Positions 1-9,464 are shown, numbered from the stretch's first letter. The stretch: DNA of 64,000 nucleotides from Nonomuraea wenchangensis (GCF_900111685.1 NZ_FOHX01000019.1:134124-198123); one strand, 5' to 3'. The notes: generated by a model from the sequence alone, not told the origin. Program-made: numbers and translations.

Positions 1-663
1 GCTCTCGCGCTCCAGCGGGCCGCGCAGCACCAGCGTGTCCTCACCCATCTGCTCGGCGACGTCGCGGGTGACGCGGGCGTTGGCCGTGGCGGTGGTCGCG
101 AGGACGGGGATGCCGGGCGGCAGCTCCTCGAACAGCCGGGCCAGCCTGCGGTAGTCGGGCCGGAAGTCGTGCCCCCAGTCGGAGATGCAGTGGGCCTCGT
201 CCACCACGACCAGCCCGGCGCTCTCGGCCAGCTCGGGCAGCACGTTGTCGCGGAAGTCGGGGTTGTTGAGCCGCTCGGGGCTGACCAGCAGCACGTCGAC
301 CAGGCCGTCGGCGACCTGGGAGTAGATCTCCTCCCAGTCCTCCGGGTTGGCGGAGTTGATGGTGACGGCCCTGATGCCGGCGCGCTCGGCGGCGGCGATC
401 TGGTTGCGCATGAGCGCGAGCAGCGGCGAGACGATGACCGTCGGGCCCTCGCCCAGCTCGCGCAGCAGCGCGGTGGCCACGAAGTAGACGGCCGACTTGC
501 CCCAGCCGGTGCGCTGCACCACGAGCACCCGCCGCCGGTCGACGACGAGCGCCTCGATGGCGGCCCACTGGTCGTCACGGAGCACGGCGTGCTCGCCGGC
601 CAACGCCCGCAGGCGCTCCTCGGCCTCTTCGCGCAACACCTCGGCGTCGGGGGCATCAATCAT
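1..663 (-). CDS. recQ: RecQ-family ATP-dependent DNA helicase, N-terminal part
   Basis: The gene starts at an ATG (661-663) and runs off the left edge, so only the first 221 residues are visible. Superfamily 2 helicase motifs appear in order: a Walker A variant QRTGWGKS (residues 50-57, K56), VSPLLALM (motif Ia), DEAHCISDWGHDFRPDYRR (155-173, the DEAH box plus the RecQ-typical extension) and ATTATAN (189-195, motif III). RecQ helicases unwind DNA 3' to 5' during recombination repair. The Walker A is not the usual PTGxGKS; Arg-Thr-Gly-Trp replaces it, as I recall from longer actinobacterial RecQ-like proteins. The C-terminal domains lie outside the window, so full architecture cannot be judged. 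A TauD-type gene lies 76 bp upstream on the same strand. Confidence 0.88.
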   Translation of the reverse strand, partial: MIDAPDAEVLREEAEERLRALAGEHAVLRDDQWAAIEALVVDRRRVLVVQRTGWGKSAVYFVATALLRELGEGPTVIVSPLLALMRNQIAAAERAGIRAVTINSANPEDWEEIYSQVADGLVDVLLVSPERLNNPDFRDNVLPELAESAGLVVVDEAHCISDWGHDFRPDYRRLARLFEELPPGIPVLATTATANARVTRDVAEQMGEDTLVLRGPLERES

Positions 664-739
664 GCCTCCTTGTTACCAGCTCCCTCCGACGTTTCGCGCC
701 TCCACGCCGGAACCCGGCCCGCCGGGATCCGGCCCGCCG

Positions 740-1561
740 CTACCGGTCGGCGTGCTCGGGGAAGGCGTTGATGGTGACGCGGTGCATGCGGCGGCGTTCG
801 GTGTAGTCGGCGACCGCGTAGTGCTGGGTGGGGCGGTTGTCCCAGAAGGCGAGCGTGCCGGGACGCCACTGCAGGCGGCACTGGAACTCGGGCGAGCGGA
901 TGTGGTCGATGAGCATCGGCAGCAGCGCCTCGTTCTCGCGGTCGGTGAGGCCGACCAGGCGGGTCGTGGACGCGCGGTTGACGAACAGCGCCTTCCTGCC
1001 GGTCTCGGCGTGCACCCGCACCACCGGCCGCTCGATGGGCGGCCACTTGGCCTGGATCTCGGCCAGGTCGAACGGGTGCCCCTTGGAGATGGCCTTCCTC
1101 ATCGACATCGTGATGTCGTGCACGGCGGTCAGCTCGTCGCACAGGCGCTGGAGCGGCTTGGAGAGCGACTCGTAGGCGAGGTAGGTGTTGGCCCAGCAGG
1201 TGTCGCCGCCCACGCTGGGGAGCTGGACGCAGCGCAGCAGGGAGCCCATCGGCGGGGTGGGCTCGAAGGTGTTGTCGCTGTGCCACTCGTCGCCGCCCTC
1301 GCCCTTGGGCGAGGTCTGGTCGAGCACGTGGATGGGGCTGCCGGCGTCCTTCTTGAACGCGGGGTGGTTGAGGGTGCCGAAGTTCAGGGCGAACTGCAGG
1401 TGGTGCTCGTCGTCGATGTGCTGGTCGCGGAAGAACAGAACGAGGTGCTTGAGCCAGCCCTCGCGCAGGGTCGCGACCTCTTCCTGCGACAGCGGCTTGC
1501 GCAGATCGACCCCGGTCACCTCGGCGCCGATGTGCTTGGTCACGGGACGGAACTCGATCAT
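740..1561 (-). CDS. TauD/TfdA-family Fe(II)/2-oxoglutarate dioxygenase
   Basis: This 273-residue protein has the non-haem iron facial triad of the family: H94-x-D96 in EWHSDNTF and the distal H247 in WDNRPTQHY. Downstream arginines (R258/R261 in ERRRMHR) are placed to bind 2-oxoglutarate. Members hydroxylate small substrates such as taurine, alkyl sulfates or aryloxyacetates with O2 and 2-oxoglutarate. Nothing here fixes the substrate, and no sulfonate transporter is adjacent. The start chosen is MIEFRP, preceded by GGAGA; a longer open frame upstream would run into the parC promoter region. It is divergent from parC. Confidence 0.9.
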   Translation of the reverse strand: MIEFRPVTKHIGAEVTGVDLRKPLSQEEVATLREGWLKHLVLFFRDQHIDDEHHLQFALNFGTLNHPAFKKDAGSPIHVLDQTSPKGEGGDEWHSDNTFEPTPPMGSLLRCVQLPSVGGDTCWANTYLAYESLSKPLQRLCDELTAVHDITMSMRKAISKGHPFDLAEIQAKWPPIERPVVRVHAETGRKALFVNRASTTRLVGLTDRENEALLPMLIDHIRSPEFQCRLQWRPGTLAFWDNRPTQHYAVADYTERRRMHRVTINAFPEHADR

Positions 1562-1604
1562 GACGTCTCCGGGGTCAGGGGAACCGGTGCCCCGAACGTA
1601 CGAC

Positions 1605-1620
1605 CCAAGCGCTTGCTTGG
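1605..1620. promoter_or_regulatory. Inverted repeat in the dioxygenase/parC divergent region
   Basis: The arms CCAAGC and GCTTGG flank a 4-base centre (GCTT) in the 113-bp gap between two divergent genes. The size and spacing suit a helix-turn-helix dimer, and the repeat lies about 45 bp upstream of the dioxygenase start. No regulator gene is adjacent, so the operator role is inference. Confidence 0.35.
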
Positions 1621-1674
1621 TCAAGGGGACTCGTTCCGCCCACAGGTCGCGGGCACCCGAATACCTTCGGCACA

Positions 1675-4176
1675 ATGTTCGACATGGCCCGACGCACGAC
1701 AGCACCCCCGCCAGAGGACTTCGAGGAGCGCATCGTCGACATCGACGTCTCCTCCGAGATGCGCACGAGCTTTCTGGAGTACGCCTACTCGGTGATCTAC
1801 CAGCGGGCGTTGCCCGACGCGCGTGACGGCCTCAAACCCGTGCAGCGGCGCATCCTCTACTCGATGGCCGAGATGGGCCTGCGCCCCGACCGCGGCCACG
1901 TCAAGTCCTCGCGCGTGGTCGGCGACGTCATGGGCAAGCTGCACCCCCACGGCGACTCGGCGATCTACGACGCCCTCGTCCGCCTGGCGCAGCCCTTCTC
2001 CATGCGCCTGCCGCTCGTGGACGGCCACGGCAACTTCGGCTCCCCCGACGACCTGCCGGCCGCCATGCGTTACACCGAGGCCAGGCTGGCCCCGGCGGCG
2101 ATGCTCATGGTCGAGTCCATCGACGAGGACACCGTCGACTTCAAGCCCAACTACGACGGCCAGGAGACCGAGCCGGTCGTCATGCCGTCGGCCTTCCCCA
2201 ACCTCCTGGTCAACGGCACCAGCGGCATCGCGGTCGGCATGGCCACCAACATGGCGCCGCACAACCTCGTCGAGATCGTCGCCGCGGCCCGCCACCTGAT
2301 CAAGAAGCCGGACGCCACGCTCGACGACCTGATGGAGTTCGTGCCCGGTCCCGACCTGCCGACCGGCGGCACGATCATCGGGCTGCAGGGCGTGCGCGAC
2401 GCCTACGAGAGCGGGCGCGGCACGTTCCGGATGCGGGCCAAGTGCTCGATCGAGCAGATCACGCCGCGGCGCAAGGGCATCATCGTCACCGAGCTGCCCT
2501 ACAACGTGGGCCCCGAGCGCGTCGTCACCAAGATCAAGGAGCTGGTGACCAGCAAGAAGCTCCAGGGCATCGCCGACCTCAAGGACCTCACCGACCGGCA
2601 CAAGGGCCTGCGCCTGGTCGTCGAGATCAAGAACGGCTTCATCCCCGAGGCCGTCCTGGAGGAGCTCTACCGGCTGACGCCGATGGAGGAGTCCTTCGGC
2701 ATCAACAACGTGGCGCTCGTCGACGGCGAGCCGCGCACGCTGGGCCTGCGCGAGCTGCTGCAGGTCTACGTCGACCACCGCGTCGAGGTCGTACGCCGCC
2801 GCTCGGAGTTCCGCCGCCGCAAGCGCGAGGAGCGCCTGCACCTGGTCGACGGCCTCATCGTCGCGCTGCTCAACATCGACGAGGTCATCCAGGTCATCCG
2901 CTCCTCCGACGACTCCGCGCAGGCGCGGACCCGTCTCATGGAGGTCTTCGACCTCACCGAGATCCAGTCCGCCTACATCCTCGACACGCCGCTGCGCCGC
3001 CTGACCCGCTTCGACAAGCTGGAGCTCGACGCCGAGAAGGAGACGCTGACCGGCGAGATCGCCAAGCTGACCGAGATCCTGTCCTCGGAGACCAAGCTGC
3101 GCCAGGTCGTCTCGGGCGAGCTGGCCGACGTCGCCAAGAAGTACGGCACGCCGCGCCGCACCGTCCTGCTGGACGCCGCGGGCGTCAGCCGCACGGCGGT
3201 GGTCGAGCTGCAGGTCGCCGACGACCCGTGCCTGGCTCTGCTGTCGTCCACCGGCCTGCTGGCCCGCACCGCCGACGCCACGCCGCTGCCCGGCGAGGGC
3301 GAGCGGTCCGCGCACGACGTGCTGGTCTCGGCGGTGCGCACCTCCGTACGCGGGGAGGTCGGCGTGGTCACCTCGCTGGGCCGGCTGATCCGGGTGCAGG
3401 TCGTGGACCTGCCGACGCTGCCGGCCACGGGCGCCCCGCCGTCGCTGTCCGGCGGCCATCCGGTCTCCGAATACGTCTCCCTGCAACCCGACGAGCGGGT
3501 GGTCGGGCTCGGCTCGCTCGACCCCGACGGGCCCGGCCTGGCGCTCGGCACGCAGCAGGGCGTGGTCAAACGGGTGGTGCCCGACTATCCGGCCAACCGC
3601 GACGACTTCGAGGTGATCACCCTCAAGGACGGCGACACCGTGGTGGGCGCGGTCGAGCTGGAGTCGGAGTCGCACGACCTCGTGTTCATCTCCTCCGACG
3701 CGCAACTGCTGCGCTACCCGGCCTCGCTCGTACGCCCGCAGGGCCGCCCGGCCGGCGGCATGGCGGGCATCCGGCTGGACGGCGGGGCCCGGGTGATCTG
3801 GTTCGGGGTGGTCGATCCCGAACGGCCCGCCGTGGTGGTCACCGTGGCCGGCTCGTCCACGGCGCTGCCGGGCACGCAGGTCGGCGGCGGCAAGATGTCC
3901 GACTACGCGGAGTTCCCCGCCAAGGGGCGGGCCACCGGCGGCGTTCGGGCGCAGCGTTTCCTCAAGGGCGAGGACGAGCTGCTGCTGGCCTGGGCCGGGC
4001 CCACGCCGGCCAAGGCGGTCTCGTCCGTGGGCAAGCCGGTGCCGCTGCCGGAGGAGCTGGGGCGGCGTGACGGCTCCGGCGTCCGGCTCACGCACACCAT
4101 CGGCGCCGTCGGGGGCGCCCTCGCCTCCGGTCCCGAGCTCCCGCCGTCGGGCGCGAAGGCGACCGAGGACGAGTAG
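1675..4176 (+). CDS. parC: DNA topoisomerase IV subunit A (ParC)
   Basis: This is a type IIA topoisomerase breakage-rejoining subunit of 833 residues (830 if the second ATG at 1684 is used). The catalytic tyrosine is Y133 in AAMRYTEAR, and the quinolone-resistance region GKLHPHGDSAIYD carries S95 and D99, the residues usual in drug-sensitive enzymes. The C-terminal beta-propeller region has only a degenerate GyrA box (QVGGGKM near residue 740), which favours ParC over GyrA. The matching B subunit is parE at 10.2-12.3 kb. ParC with ParE decatenates daughter chromosomes. No clear Shine-Dalgarno precedes the ATG, so a leaderless or short-leader transcript is possible. A strong terminator hairpin follows. 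Confidence 0.95.
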   Translation: MFDMARRTTAPPPEDFEERIVDIDVSSEMRTSFLEYAYSVIYQRALPDARDGLKPVQRRILYSMAEMGLRPDRGHVKSSRVVGDVMGKLHPHGDSAIYDALVRLAQPFSMRLPLVDGHGNFGSPDDLPAAMRYTEARLAPAAMLMVESIDEDTVDFKPNYDGQETEPVVMPSAFPNLLVNGTSGIAVGMATNMAPHNLVEIVAAARHLIKKPDATLDDLMEFVPGPDLPTGGTIIGLQGVRDAYESGRGTFRMRAKCSIEQITPRRKGIIVTELPYNVGPERVVTKIKELVTSKKLQGIADLKDLTDRHKGLRLVVEIKNGFIPEAVLEELYRLTPMEESFGINNVALVDGEPRTLGLRELLQVYVDHRVEVVRRRSEFRRRKREERLHLVDGLIVALLNIDEVIQVIRSSDDSAQARTRLMEVFDLTEIQSAYILDTPLRRLTRFDKLELDAEKETLTGEIAKLTEILSSETKLRQVVSGELADVAKKYGTPRRTVLLDAAGVSRTAVVELQVADDPCLALLSSTGLLARTADATPLPGEGERSAHDVLVSAVRTSVRGEVGVVTSLGRLIRVQVVDLPTLPATGAPPSLSGGHPVSEYVSLQPDERVVGLGSLDPDGPGLALGTQQGVVKRVVPDYPANRDDFEVITLKDGDTVVGAVELESESHDLVFISSDAQLLRYPASLVRPQGRPAGGMAGIRLDGGARVIWFGVVDPERPAVVVTVAGSSTALPGTQVGGGKMSDYAEFPAKGRATGGVRAQRFLKGEDELLLAWAGPTPAKAVSSVGKPVPLPEELGRRDGSGVRLTHTIGAVGGALASGPELPPSGAKATEDE

Positions 4177-4186
4177 CCCCGCCGGT

Positions 4187-4219
4187 CCCCGGCCCGCCTC
4201 GACGTCTCGCGGGCCGGGG
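4187..4219 (+). terminator. Hairpin after parC
   Basis: A perfect 11-bp GC stem (CCCCGGCCCGC at 4187-4197 with its complement at 4209-4219) has an 11-base loop and lies 10 bp after the parC stop. No T-run follows, which is common for actinobacterial terminators. Confidence 0.7.
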
Positions 4220-4241
4220 GCGCGGAGCTAGGCTCACTGGG

Positions 4242-5510
4242 GTGACGTCGTGGAAAGAGCATGCGATCTGGTGGCACGTCTACCCCCTCGGCTTCACCGC
4301 CGCCGAGCCCGCGGCCCTGCCGCACGGCGCCCCCATCCGCCACCGCCTGCGCGCCCTGGAAGGCTGGCTGGACTACGTTGTCGAGCTCGGCTGCTCGGGC
4401 CTGCAGCTCGGCCCGATCTTCGCCTCCGAGACCCACGGCTATGACACGATCGACCACTTCCGCGTCGATCCCCGCCTCGGCGACGACGCCGACTTCGACC
4501 GCCTGGTGGCCGCCGCGGACGCCCGCGGCCTGCGGGTCGTCCTCGACGGCGTGTTCAACCACGTGGGCCGCGGCCATCCGTTCTTCGGCGATCCGGCCCA
4601 CGCCCACTGGTTCGTCCCTGAAGGGGAGGGGCACCGGACGTTCGAGGGTCACCACGGCCTGGTGACGCTCGACCACGAGCATCCCGACGTGCTCGACCAC
4701 GTCGTACGCGTCCTCGACCACTGGCTGGCGCGCGGCGCGTCCGGCTGGCGGCTGGACGCCGCGTACGCGATGCCGGCCGCGTTCTGGCGGCGGGCGCTCG
4801 CGCGGGTCCGCCCGCGCCACCCCGAGGCGTGGTTCGGCGGCGAGGTGATCCACGGCGACTACGCCGCCTACGTGGCCGGGAGCGGCCTCGACTCGGTCAC
4901 CCAGTACGAGCTGTGGAAGGCGCTCTGGAGCTCGCTCAACGACGGCAACTTCTTCGAGCTGGCCTGGGCGCTCAAGCGGCACGACGAGCTGCTGGACACG
5001 TTCACGCCACTGACGTTCGCCGGCAACCACGACGTGACCAGGCTCGCCAGCCGTCTCGACGACGAGCGTCACGTCGGCCACGCCCTCGCCGTGCTGTTCA
5101 CGGTGGCCGGGCTGCCGAGCGTCTACTACGGCGACGAGCAGGGCTTTCGCGGGGTGAAGGAGGACCGGCCCGGCGGCGACGACGCGGTCCGGCCCGCCTT
5201 CCCGGGGCGGCCGGAGGAACTGGACCCGGCGGGGTGGCCGGTCTACCGGCTGCACCAGCGGCTCATCGGGCTGCGCCGCCGCCATCCGTGGCTGGCGCGG
5301 GCCCGTACGAGCCTGCCCCATCTCACCAACACCGCCGTCGCGCTGGAGGCGGCGGGCCCCGGCCGCGTCCTGACCCTGCTCAACGTGGGCGACGAGCCCT
5401 ACCGCTTCCCGCTGGACGGGACGGGGCTGGTCGTCGCGGACGCGTCCGCCACCGGGGGCGACCCGTGTCTCGTCCCCGCGCACGGGTGGAAAATCCTCAC
5501 TCTGTCCTGA
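4242..5510 (+). CDS. Alpha-amylase family (GH13) glycoside hydrolase
   Basis: This 422-residue protein carries the four conserved GH13 regions: DGVFNHVG (102-109), GWRLDAAY with nucleophile D172, GGEVIH with acid/base E201, and FAGNHD with H263 and D264 as transition-state residues. There is no signal peptide, so it is probably cytoplasmic and may act on short malto-oligosaccharides or trehalose-like sugars. At 422 residues it is compact for the family. The GTG start is set by the N-terminal strand WWHVYPLGF; the ribosome site is weak. It follows parC by 65 bp with a terminator between, and a secreted GH3 gene follows on the same strand. The substrate cannot be read from sequence. Confidence 0.88.
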   Translation: MTSWKEHAIWWHVYPLGFTAAEPAALPHGAPIRHRLRALEGWLDYVVELGCSGLQLGPIFASETHGYDTIDHFRVDPRLGDDADFDRLVAAADARGLRVVLDGVFNHVGRGHPFFGDPAHAHWFVPEGEGHRTFEGHHGLVTLDHEHPDVLDHVVRVLDHWLARGASGWRLDAAYAMPAAFWRRALARVRPRHPEAWFGGEVIHGDYAAYVAGSGLDSVTQYELWKALWSSLNDGNFFELAWALKRHDELLDTFTPLTFAGNHDVTRLASRLDDERHVGHALAVLFTVAGLPSVYYGDEQGFRGVKEDRPGGDDAVRPAFPGRPEELDPAGWPVYRLHQRLIGLRRRHPWLARARTSLPHLTNTAVALEAAGPGRVLTLLNVGDEPYRFPLDGTGLVVADASATGGDPCLVPAHGWKILTLS

Positions 5511-5554
5511 CTCGGACTGTTATGAAACCGGGGCGGCCACCGATCACAGAGGGA

Positions 5555-5566
5555 GAGAGCGCTCTC
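5555..5566. promoter_or_regulatory. LacI/CebR-like operator upstream of the GH3 gene
   Basis: The 12-bp perfect palindrome GAGAGCGCTCTC ends 19 bp before the GH3 start codon. It keeps the GAGCGCTC core of the actinobacterial CebR/LacI-family operator TGGGAGCGCTCCCA. A repressor bound here would cover the transcription start or leader. No LacI-family gene is present in the window, so the repressor must be encoded elsewhere. Confidence 0.65.
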
Positions 5567-5585
5567 CAAATCGGGAGGTATCCCC

Positions 5586-8500
5586 GTGTTCCGCAGCAGA
5601 CCCCCCTTATGGGCGACCGCCCTGGCTTTGCTGGTCCCGCTTCTCGCCGCCCCGTCCGCCCCCGCGCGGGCCGCCGCAGACCTGCCGGTCCTCGCCGACT
5701 TCGAGTCCGGCGCCGTCCCCGCCGGCGTGTACGCCTGGGGCAACGACACCGCCTCCACCCCCACGCTCACGATCGAGCCCGGCGCCGCCCGCCCCGGCGC
5801 CCCGGCCACGAACCGGGTGCTGAGGAGCGGCTACGCCATCAGCCAGTGGGGCGGCTGGTCCCAGGACCTGACGGCCACCCAGGACTGGTCCCCGTACGAG
5901 GGCTTCTCCTTCTGGGTCAACGGCGAGGGCTCCGGCCGGCGCGTCTTCTTCGAGATCAAGGACGGCGGCTCCGGCCCCGGCGCGGCCGAGCTGTTCGAGT
6001 CGTCGTTCACCGACGACGCGGCCGGCTGGCGGCAGGTCAAGGTGCCGTTCACGGACTTCACCCGCCGCGCCGACTACCAGCCGGGCGGCGCGCCCGCGGA
6101 CGGCGAGCTGGACCTGCTCGCCATGTGGGGCTACGGGATGCGCCTGCCCACCGCCGCGGGCTCCCTGGAGTGGGACCAGGTCGAGCTGTACGGCACCGCT
6201 CCCCCGCGTCCCGCCCGCCTGAGCACCGACCGGCCGGTCTACCCGGTCGGCGAGCGGTCCGAGGCCAAGGTGAGCGTCACGGTCACCACCGCCACCGGAG
6301 CGCCGCTGACGGACGGGCTCACCGTCGCCTACCGGACCGGCTCCGGCACCGCCACTCCCGGCGCGGACTACCTCCCCGCCGAGGGCACCCTGACCTTCCC
6401 TGCCGGTACGGCGTCCGGGTCGTCCCGCTCGTTCACCGTGAAGATCCTCAAGGACGGCGCGAACGAGGTGGCCGAGACCATCCCGGTCGAGCTGTCCGGC
6501 ACCGGCGTCCGGCCGCCCGCCGAGGCCCCGGTCATCGTGATCGACGCGCACGGCCTGCCGTACCTGGACGCGCGCAGGCCCGTACGCGAGCGCGTCGCCG
6601 ACCTGCTCGGCCGGATGACGCCGGAGGAGAAGATCGGCCAGATGACGCAGGCCGAGCGCATGGCGCTGGCCAGGCAGAGCGACATCGCCGCCTACGGTCT
6701 CGGCTCGCTGCTGTCCGGCGGCGGCTCCACGCCCACGCCCAACACGCCGCGCGCCTGGGCCGACATGGTGGACGCCTTCCAGCTCCAGACCCGGCGCACC
6801 CGGCTGCAGGTGCCGCTCATCTACGGCGTGGACGCCGTGCACGGCCACAACAACGTGGTCGGCACCACGATCTTCCCGCACAACGTCGGCCTGGGCGCCG
6901 CCCGCGACCCCGAGCTGACCGAGAAGGCGGGCGAGGTCACCGCCCGCGAGGTCAGGGCCACCGGCGTCCCGTGGAACTTCGCGCCCTGCCTGTGCGTGTC
7001 GCGCGACGACCGCTGGGGCCGCGCGTACGAGTCGTTCAGCGAGGACCCGGCCCTGGTGAACCGGATGGCCACGGTCATCGACGGCCTGCAGGACAACGGC
7101 GTGCTGGCCACCGCCAAGCACTACGCCGGCGACGGCGGCACCGTCTACGGCTCCTCCACGACCGGCGACTACACCATCGACCAGGGCGTCACCAAGGTCA
7201 CCAGGAAGGAGCTGGAGGAGATCCACCTGGCGCCGTTCGCCGAGGCGGTCCGGCGCGGGGTCGCCACCGTCATGCCGTCGTTCTCCAGCGTGGACCTCGG
7301 CGCCGGGCCGGTGAAGATGCACGCCCACCGGGAGCTGCTCACCGACGTGCTCAAGGGCCGGCTCGGCTTCAAGGGCTTCGTGGTCACCGACTGGCAGGCC
7401 ATCGACCAGATCCCCGGCGACTACGCGAGCGACGTGCGCACCTCGATCACCGCGGGCATCGACATGGTCATGGTGCCGTACGCCTACCCGGAGTTCGCCG
7501 CCACGCTCAAGGCCGAGGTCGAGGCCGGGCGGGTGCCGATGTCGCGGGTGGACGACGCCGTCGCCCGCATCCTGACCGCGAAGTTCCGGCTGGGCCTGTT
7601 CGAGCACCCGTACGCCGACCGCGCCCACCTCGGCGACGTCGGCTCCGCGGCGCACCGCGCGGTGGCCCGCACGGCCGCCGCGAAGTCCCAGGTGCTGCTG
7701 AAGAACGACGGCCGCCTGCTGCCGCTCAACCGCACGTCCAAGGTGTACGTGGCCGGCTCCAACGCCGACGACATCGGCAACCAGAGCGGCGGCTGGACGA
7801 TCACGTGGCAGGGCTCGTCCGGGCCGATCACGCCCGGCACGACGATCCTCCAGGCGATCCAGGGCCGCGCCGCCTCCGTCACCTACTCGCCCGACGCCTC
7901 GGCCGGTCTGGCCGGGCACGACGTGGGCGTGGTGGTCGTGGGCGAGACCCCGTACGCGGAGGGCTTCGGCGACGTCGGCCGCCAGGGCCGCACGCTGGAG
8001 CTGTCGGCCGCCGACCGGGCCGCGGTTGACCGGGTGTGCGGGGCCATGAAGTGCGTCGTGCTCGTCGTCTCCGGCCGCCCGATGCTGCTGGGTGACCTGT
8101 CGGGTGTGGAGGCCGTGGTGGCCGCCTGGCTGCCGGGCACCGAGGGGGACGGGGTGGCCGATCCACTGTTCGGGGCGGTGCCGTACACCGGGCGGCTGCC
8201 GTTCACCTGGTTCCGCGCCGTGGAGCAGATTCCGATCAACGTGGGTGACGCCGCCTACGACCCGCTGTTCCCGTACGGGTGGGGCCTGCGGACCGATCCC
8301 GCCCGCGACCGGCTCAGGGCGGCGCGCGACCGGCTCGCCACCGGCGACGGCCCGGCCAGGGCCGCCGCGGCGGCGCTGACGCCCGCACTCACCGGCCGGA
8401 ACTGGAACGGGGACGGCTCGGTCCGCGACGCCCGCGCGGTCCTCGCCGCCGTGGGCACGGCCGCCACGCTGCTCGAACGCTCCCGTACCGCCGCCTTCGC

Positions 8501-8645
8501 CCAGTCCGACGCCGTCGTCTCGGTGGCGAGGGACCTGGCGCAGAGCGGGGGCCGGCGGCCCGACCTGCAGGCGACCGCGGACCACGAGCTCGCCGCCGGC
8601 CACCTGAGGAAGGCGGTGGACCTGCTGGCGCAGGCCGCCCGCTGA
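5586..8645 (+). CDS. Secreted multidomain GH3 beta-glycosidase
   Basis: This 1,019-residue protein starts at a GTG behind a good site (GGGAGGT). A Sec signal peptide (residues 1 to about 30, ending PARAAA) is followed by a galactose-binding-like carbohydrate module (about 35-210), a Calx-beta-like repeat (about 212-320, with TPGADYLPAEGTLTF) and the GH3 barrel. The barrel shows GVDAVHG, KHYAGDGG and FVVTDWQ, with nucleophile D602 in the last. The C-terminal GH3 domain follows, then an alanine-rich helical tail of about 110 residues. GH3 enzymes release glucose or xylose from oligosaccharide ends. Secretion plus a binding module suggest work on polymer fragments outside the cell. The CebR-like operator suggests control by a cello- or similar oligosaccharide. 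Confidence 0.92.
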   Translation: MFRSRPPLWATALALLVPLLAAPSAPARAAADLPVLADFESGAVPAGVYAWGNDTASTPTLTIEPGAARPGAPATNRVLRSGYAISQWGGWSQDLTATQDWSPYEGFSFWVNGEGSGRRVFFEIKDGGSGPGAAELFESSFTDDAAGWRQVKVPFTDFTRRADYQPGGAPADGELDLLAMWGYGMRLPTAAGSLEWDQVELYGTAPPRPARLSTDRPVYPVGERSEAKVSVTVTTATGAPLTDGLTVAYRTGSGTATPGADYLPAEGTLTFPAGTASGSSRSFTVKILKDGANEVAETIPVELSGTGVRPPAEAPVIVIDAHGLPYLDARRPVRERVADLLGRMTPEEKIGQMTQAERMALARQSDIAAYGLGSLLSGGGSTPTPNTPRAWADMVDAFQLQTRRTRLQVPLIYGVDAVHGHNNVVGTTIFPHNVGLGAARDPELTEKAGEVTAREVRATGVPWNFAPCLCVSRDDRWGRAYESFSEDPALVNRMATVIDGLQDNGVLATAKHYAGDGGTVYGSSTTGDYTIDQGVTKVTRKELEEIHLAPFAEAVRRGVATVMPSFSSVDLGAGPVKMHAHRELLTDVLKGRLGFKGFVVTDWQAIDQIPGDYASDVRTSITAGIDMVMVPYAYPEFAATLKAEVEAGRVPMSRVDDAVARILTAKFRLGLFEHPYADRAHLGDVGSAAHRAVARTAAAKSQVLLKNDGRLLPLNRTSKVYVAGSNADDIGNQSGGWTITWQGSSGPITPGTTILQAIQGRAASVTYSPDASAGLAGHDVGVVVVGETPYAEGFGDVGRQGRTLELSAADRAAVDRVCGAMKCVVLVVSGRPMLLGDLSGVEAVVAAWLPGTEGDGVADPLFGAVPYTGRLPFTWFRAVEQIPINVGDAAYDPLFPYGWGLRTDPARDRLRAARDRLATGDGPARAAAAALTPALTGRNWNGDGSVRDARAVLAAVGTAATLLERSRTAAFAQSDAVVSVARDLAQSGGRRPDLQATADHELAAGHLRKAVDLLAQAAR

Positions 8646-8657
8646 CCCGGCGAAGGC

Positions 8658-9032
8658 TCAGCTCAGGCAGAGACAGAACGGGTGCCCGGCCGGATCGAGG
8701 AAGACCCGGAAGTCGTCGTCCTTCTCGTCCGGCTGGTGCTCGTGCTTGACCGCGCCGAGCTCCAGCACCTGCTTCTCGGCCTCGTCGAGGTCGCTGACCA
8801 GCAGGTCCAGGTGGATCTGCTGGGGCCGCTCGGGGTCGGGCCAGGTGCTGGGCCGCAGGTCGGGGGCGAGCTGGAAGGCGAGGCGCTTCGGCGCGCCGCC
8901 GTCGCTGACCACCACCCAGTCGTCCTCCACGGACGTGATCGGCCAGCCCAGCAGCCGGGAGTAGAACTCGGCCAGGCCCTTGGGGTCGGGCGTGTCGAGC
9001 ACGACGGTACGGAATTGCGCGATGCCGCTCAT
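8658..9032 (-). CDS. VOC-family (glyoxalase/bleomycin-resistance fold) protein
   Basis: A 124-residue protein with two beta-alpha-beta-beta-beta halves: an N-terminal strand FRTVVLDTPDP followed by LAEFYSRLLGW, and a second half starting IHLDLLVSDLDEAEKQVLELGA and ending FLDPAGHPFCLCL. That pattern is typical of the actinobacterial glyoxalase-like group. Such proteins bind a metal or small ligand, and the substrate is not predictable. It lies 94 bp downstream of another minus-strand gene and ends 12 bp from the convergent GH3 gene. Confidence 0.85.
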   Translation of the reverse strand: MSGIAQFRTVVLDTPDPKGLAEFYSRLLGWPITSVEDDWVVVSDGGAPKRLAFQLAPDLRPSTWPDPERPQQIHLDLLVSDLDEAEKQVLELGAVKHEHQPDEKDDDFRVFLDPAGHPFCLCLS

Positions 9033-9126
9033 CTGTCACCTCTCGAGGCGTCGAAGGGGTCCCGCCGGGGGACGGGAACCGTTACCCGGGCGACGATCCG
9101 GCACACCTCTCCGGCCGGATCCCCGC

Positions 9127-9435
9127 TCAGACGGCGATCACGGCAGGGAGGGACCTCAGCAGCTCCTGCGGATCGCCGCCCTCCCAGCGCCGGATCAGCC
9201 GGGTGCCGGCCTCCCCCGGATCGAACTCCTCGCCTCCCAGCGGGCCGAAGCAGCCCGCTTCCTCCAGCAGGAGCAGCAGCGGATCGTCCTCGGGCAGGCC
9301 GGCCGCGTGGGCGGCGGTGTCGAGGAGGGCCAGCGCGCACCGGGCGTTGCGGCCGCCGTCGTTGGCCTCGACCCGGTCGAGGCTCCGCCGGGCCTGGGCA
9401 CGGAGATACGCGGCGAGCGATTCTGACCTACTCAC
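9127..9435 (-). CDS. Small conserved-looking protein of unknown function
   Basis: A 102-residue acidic, helical protein starting at GTG. It has no membrane segment, signal peptide or cysteine motif; single cysteines occur in RCALALL and EEAGCFGPL. The codon third positions are strongly G/C, which supports real coding. It sits upstream of the VOC gene on the same strand with a 94-bp gap, so co-transcription is possible. I do not recognise the family. Confidence 0.6.
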   Translation of the reverse strand: MSRSESLAAYLRAQARRSLDRVEANDGGRNARCALALLDTAAHAAGLPEDDPLLLLLEEAGCFGPLGGEEFDPGEAGTRLIRRWEGGDPQELLRSLPAVIAV

Positions 9436-9464
9436 GACAGACCTTCTTCGATCACTTACATTCG

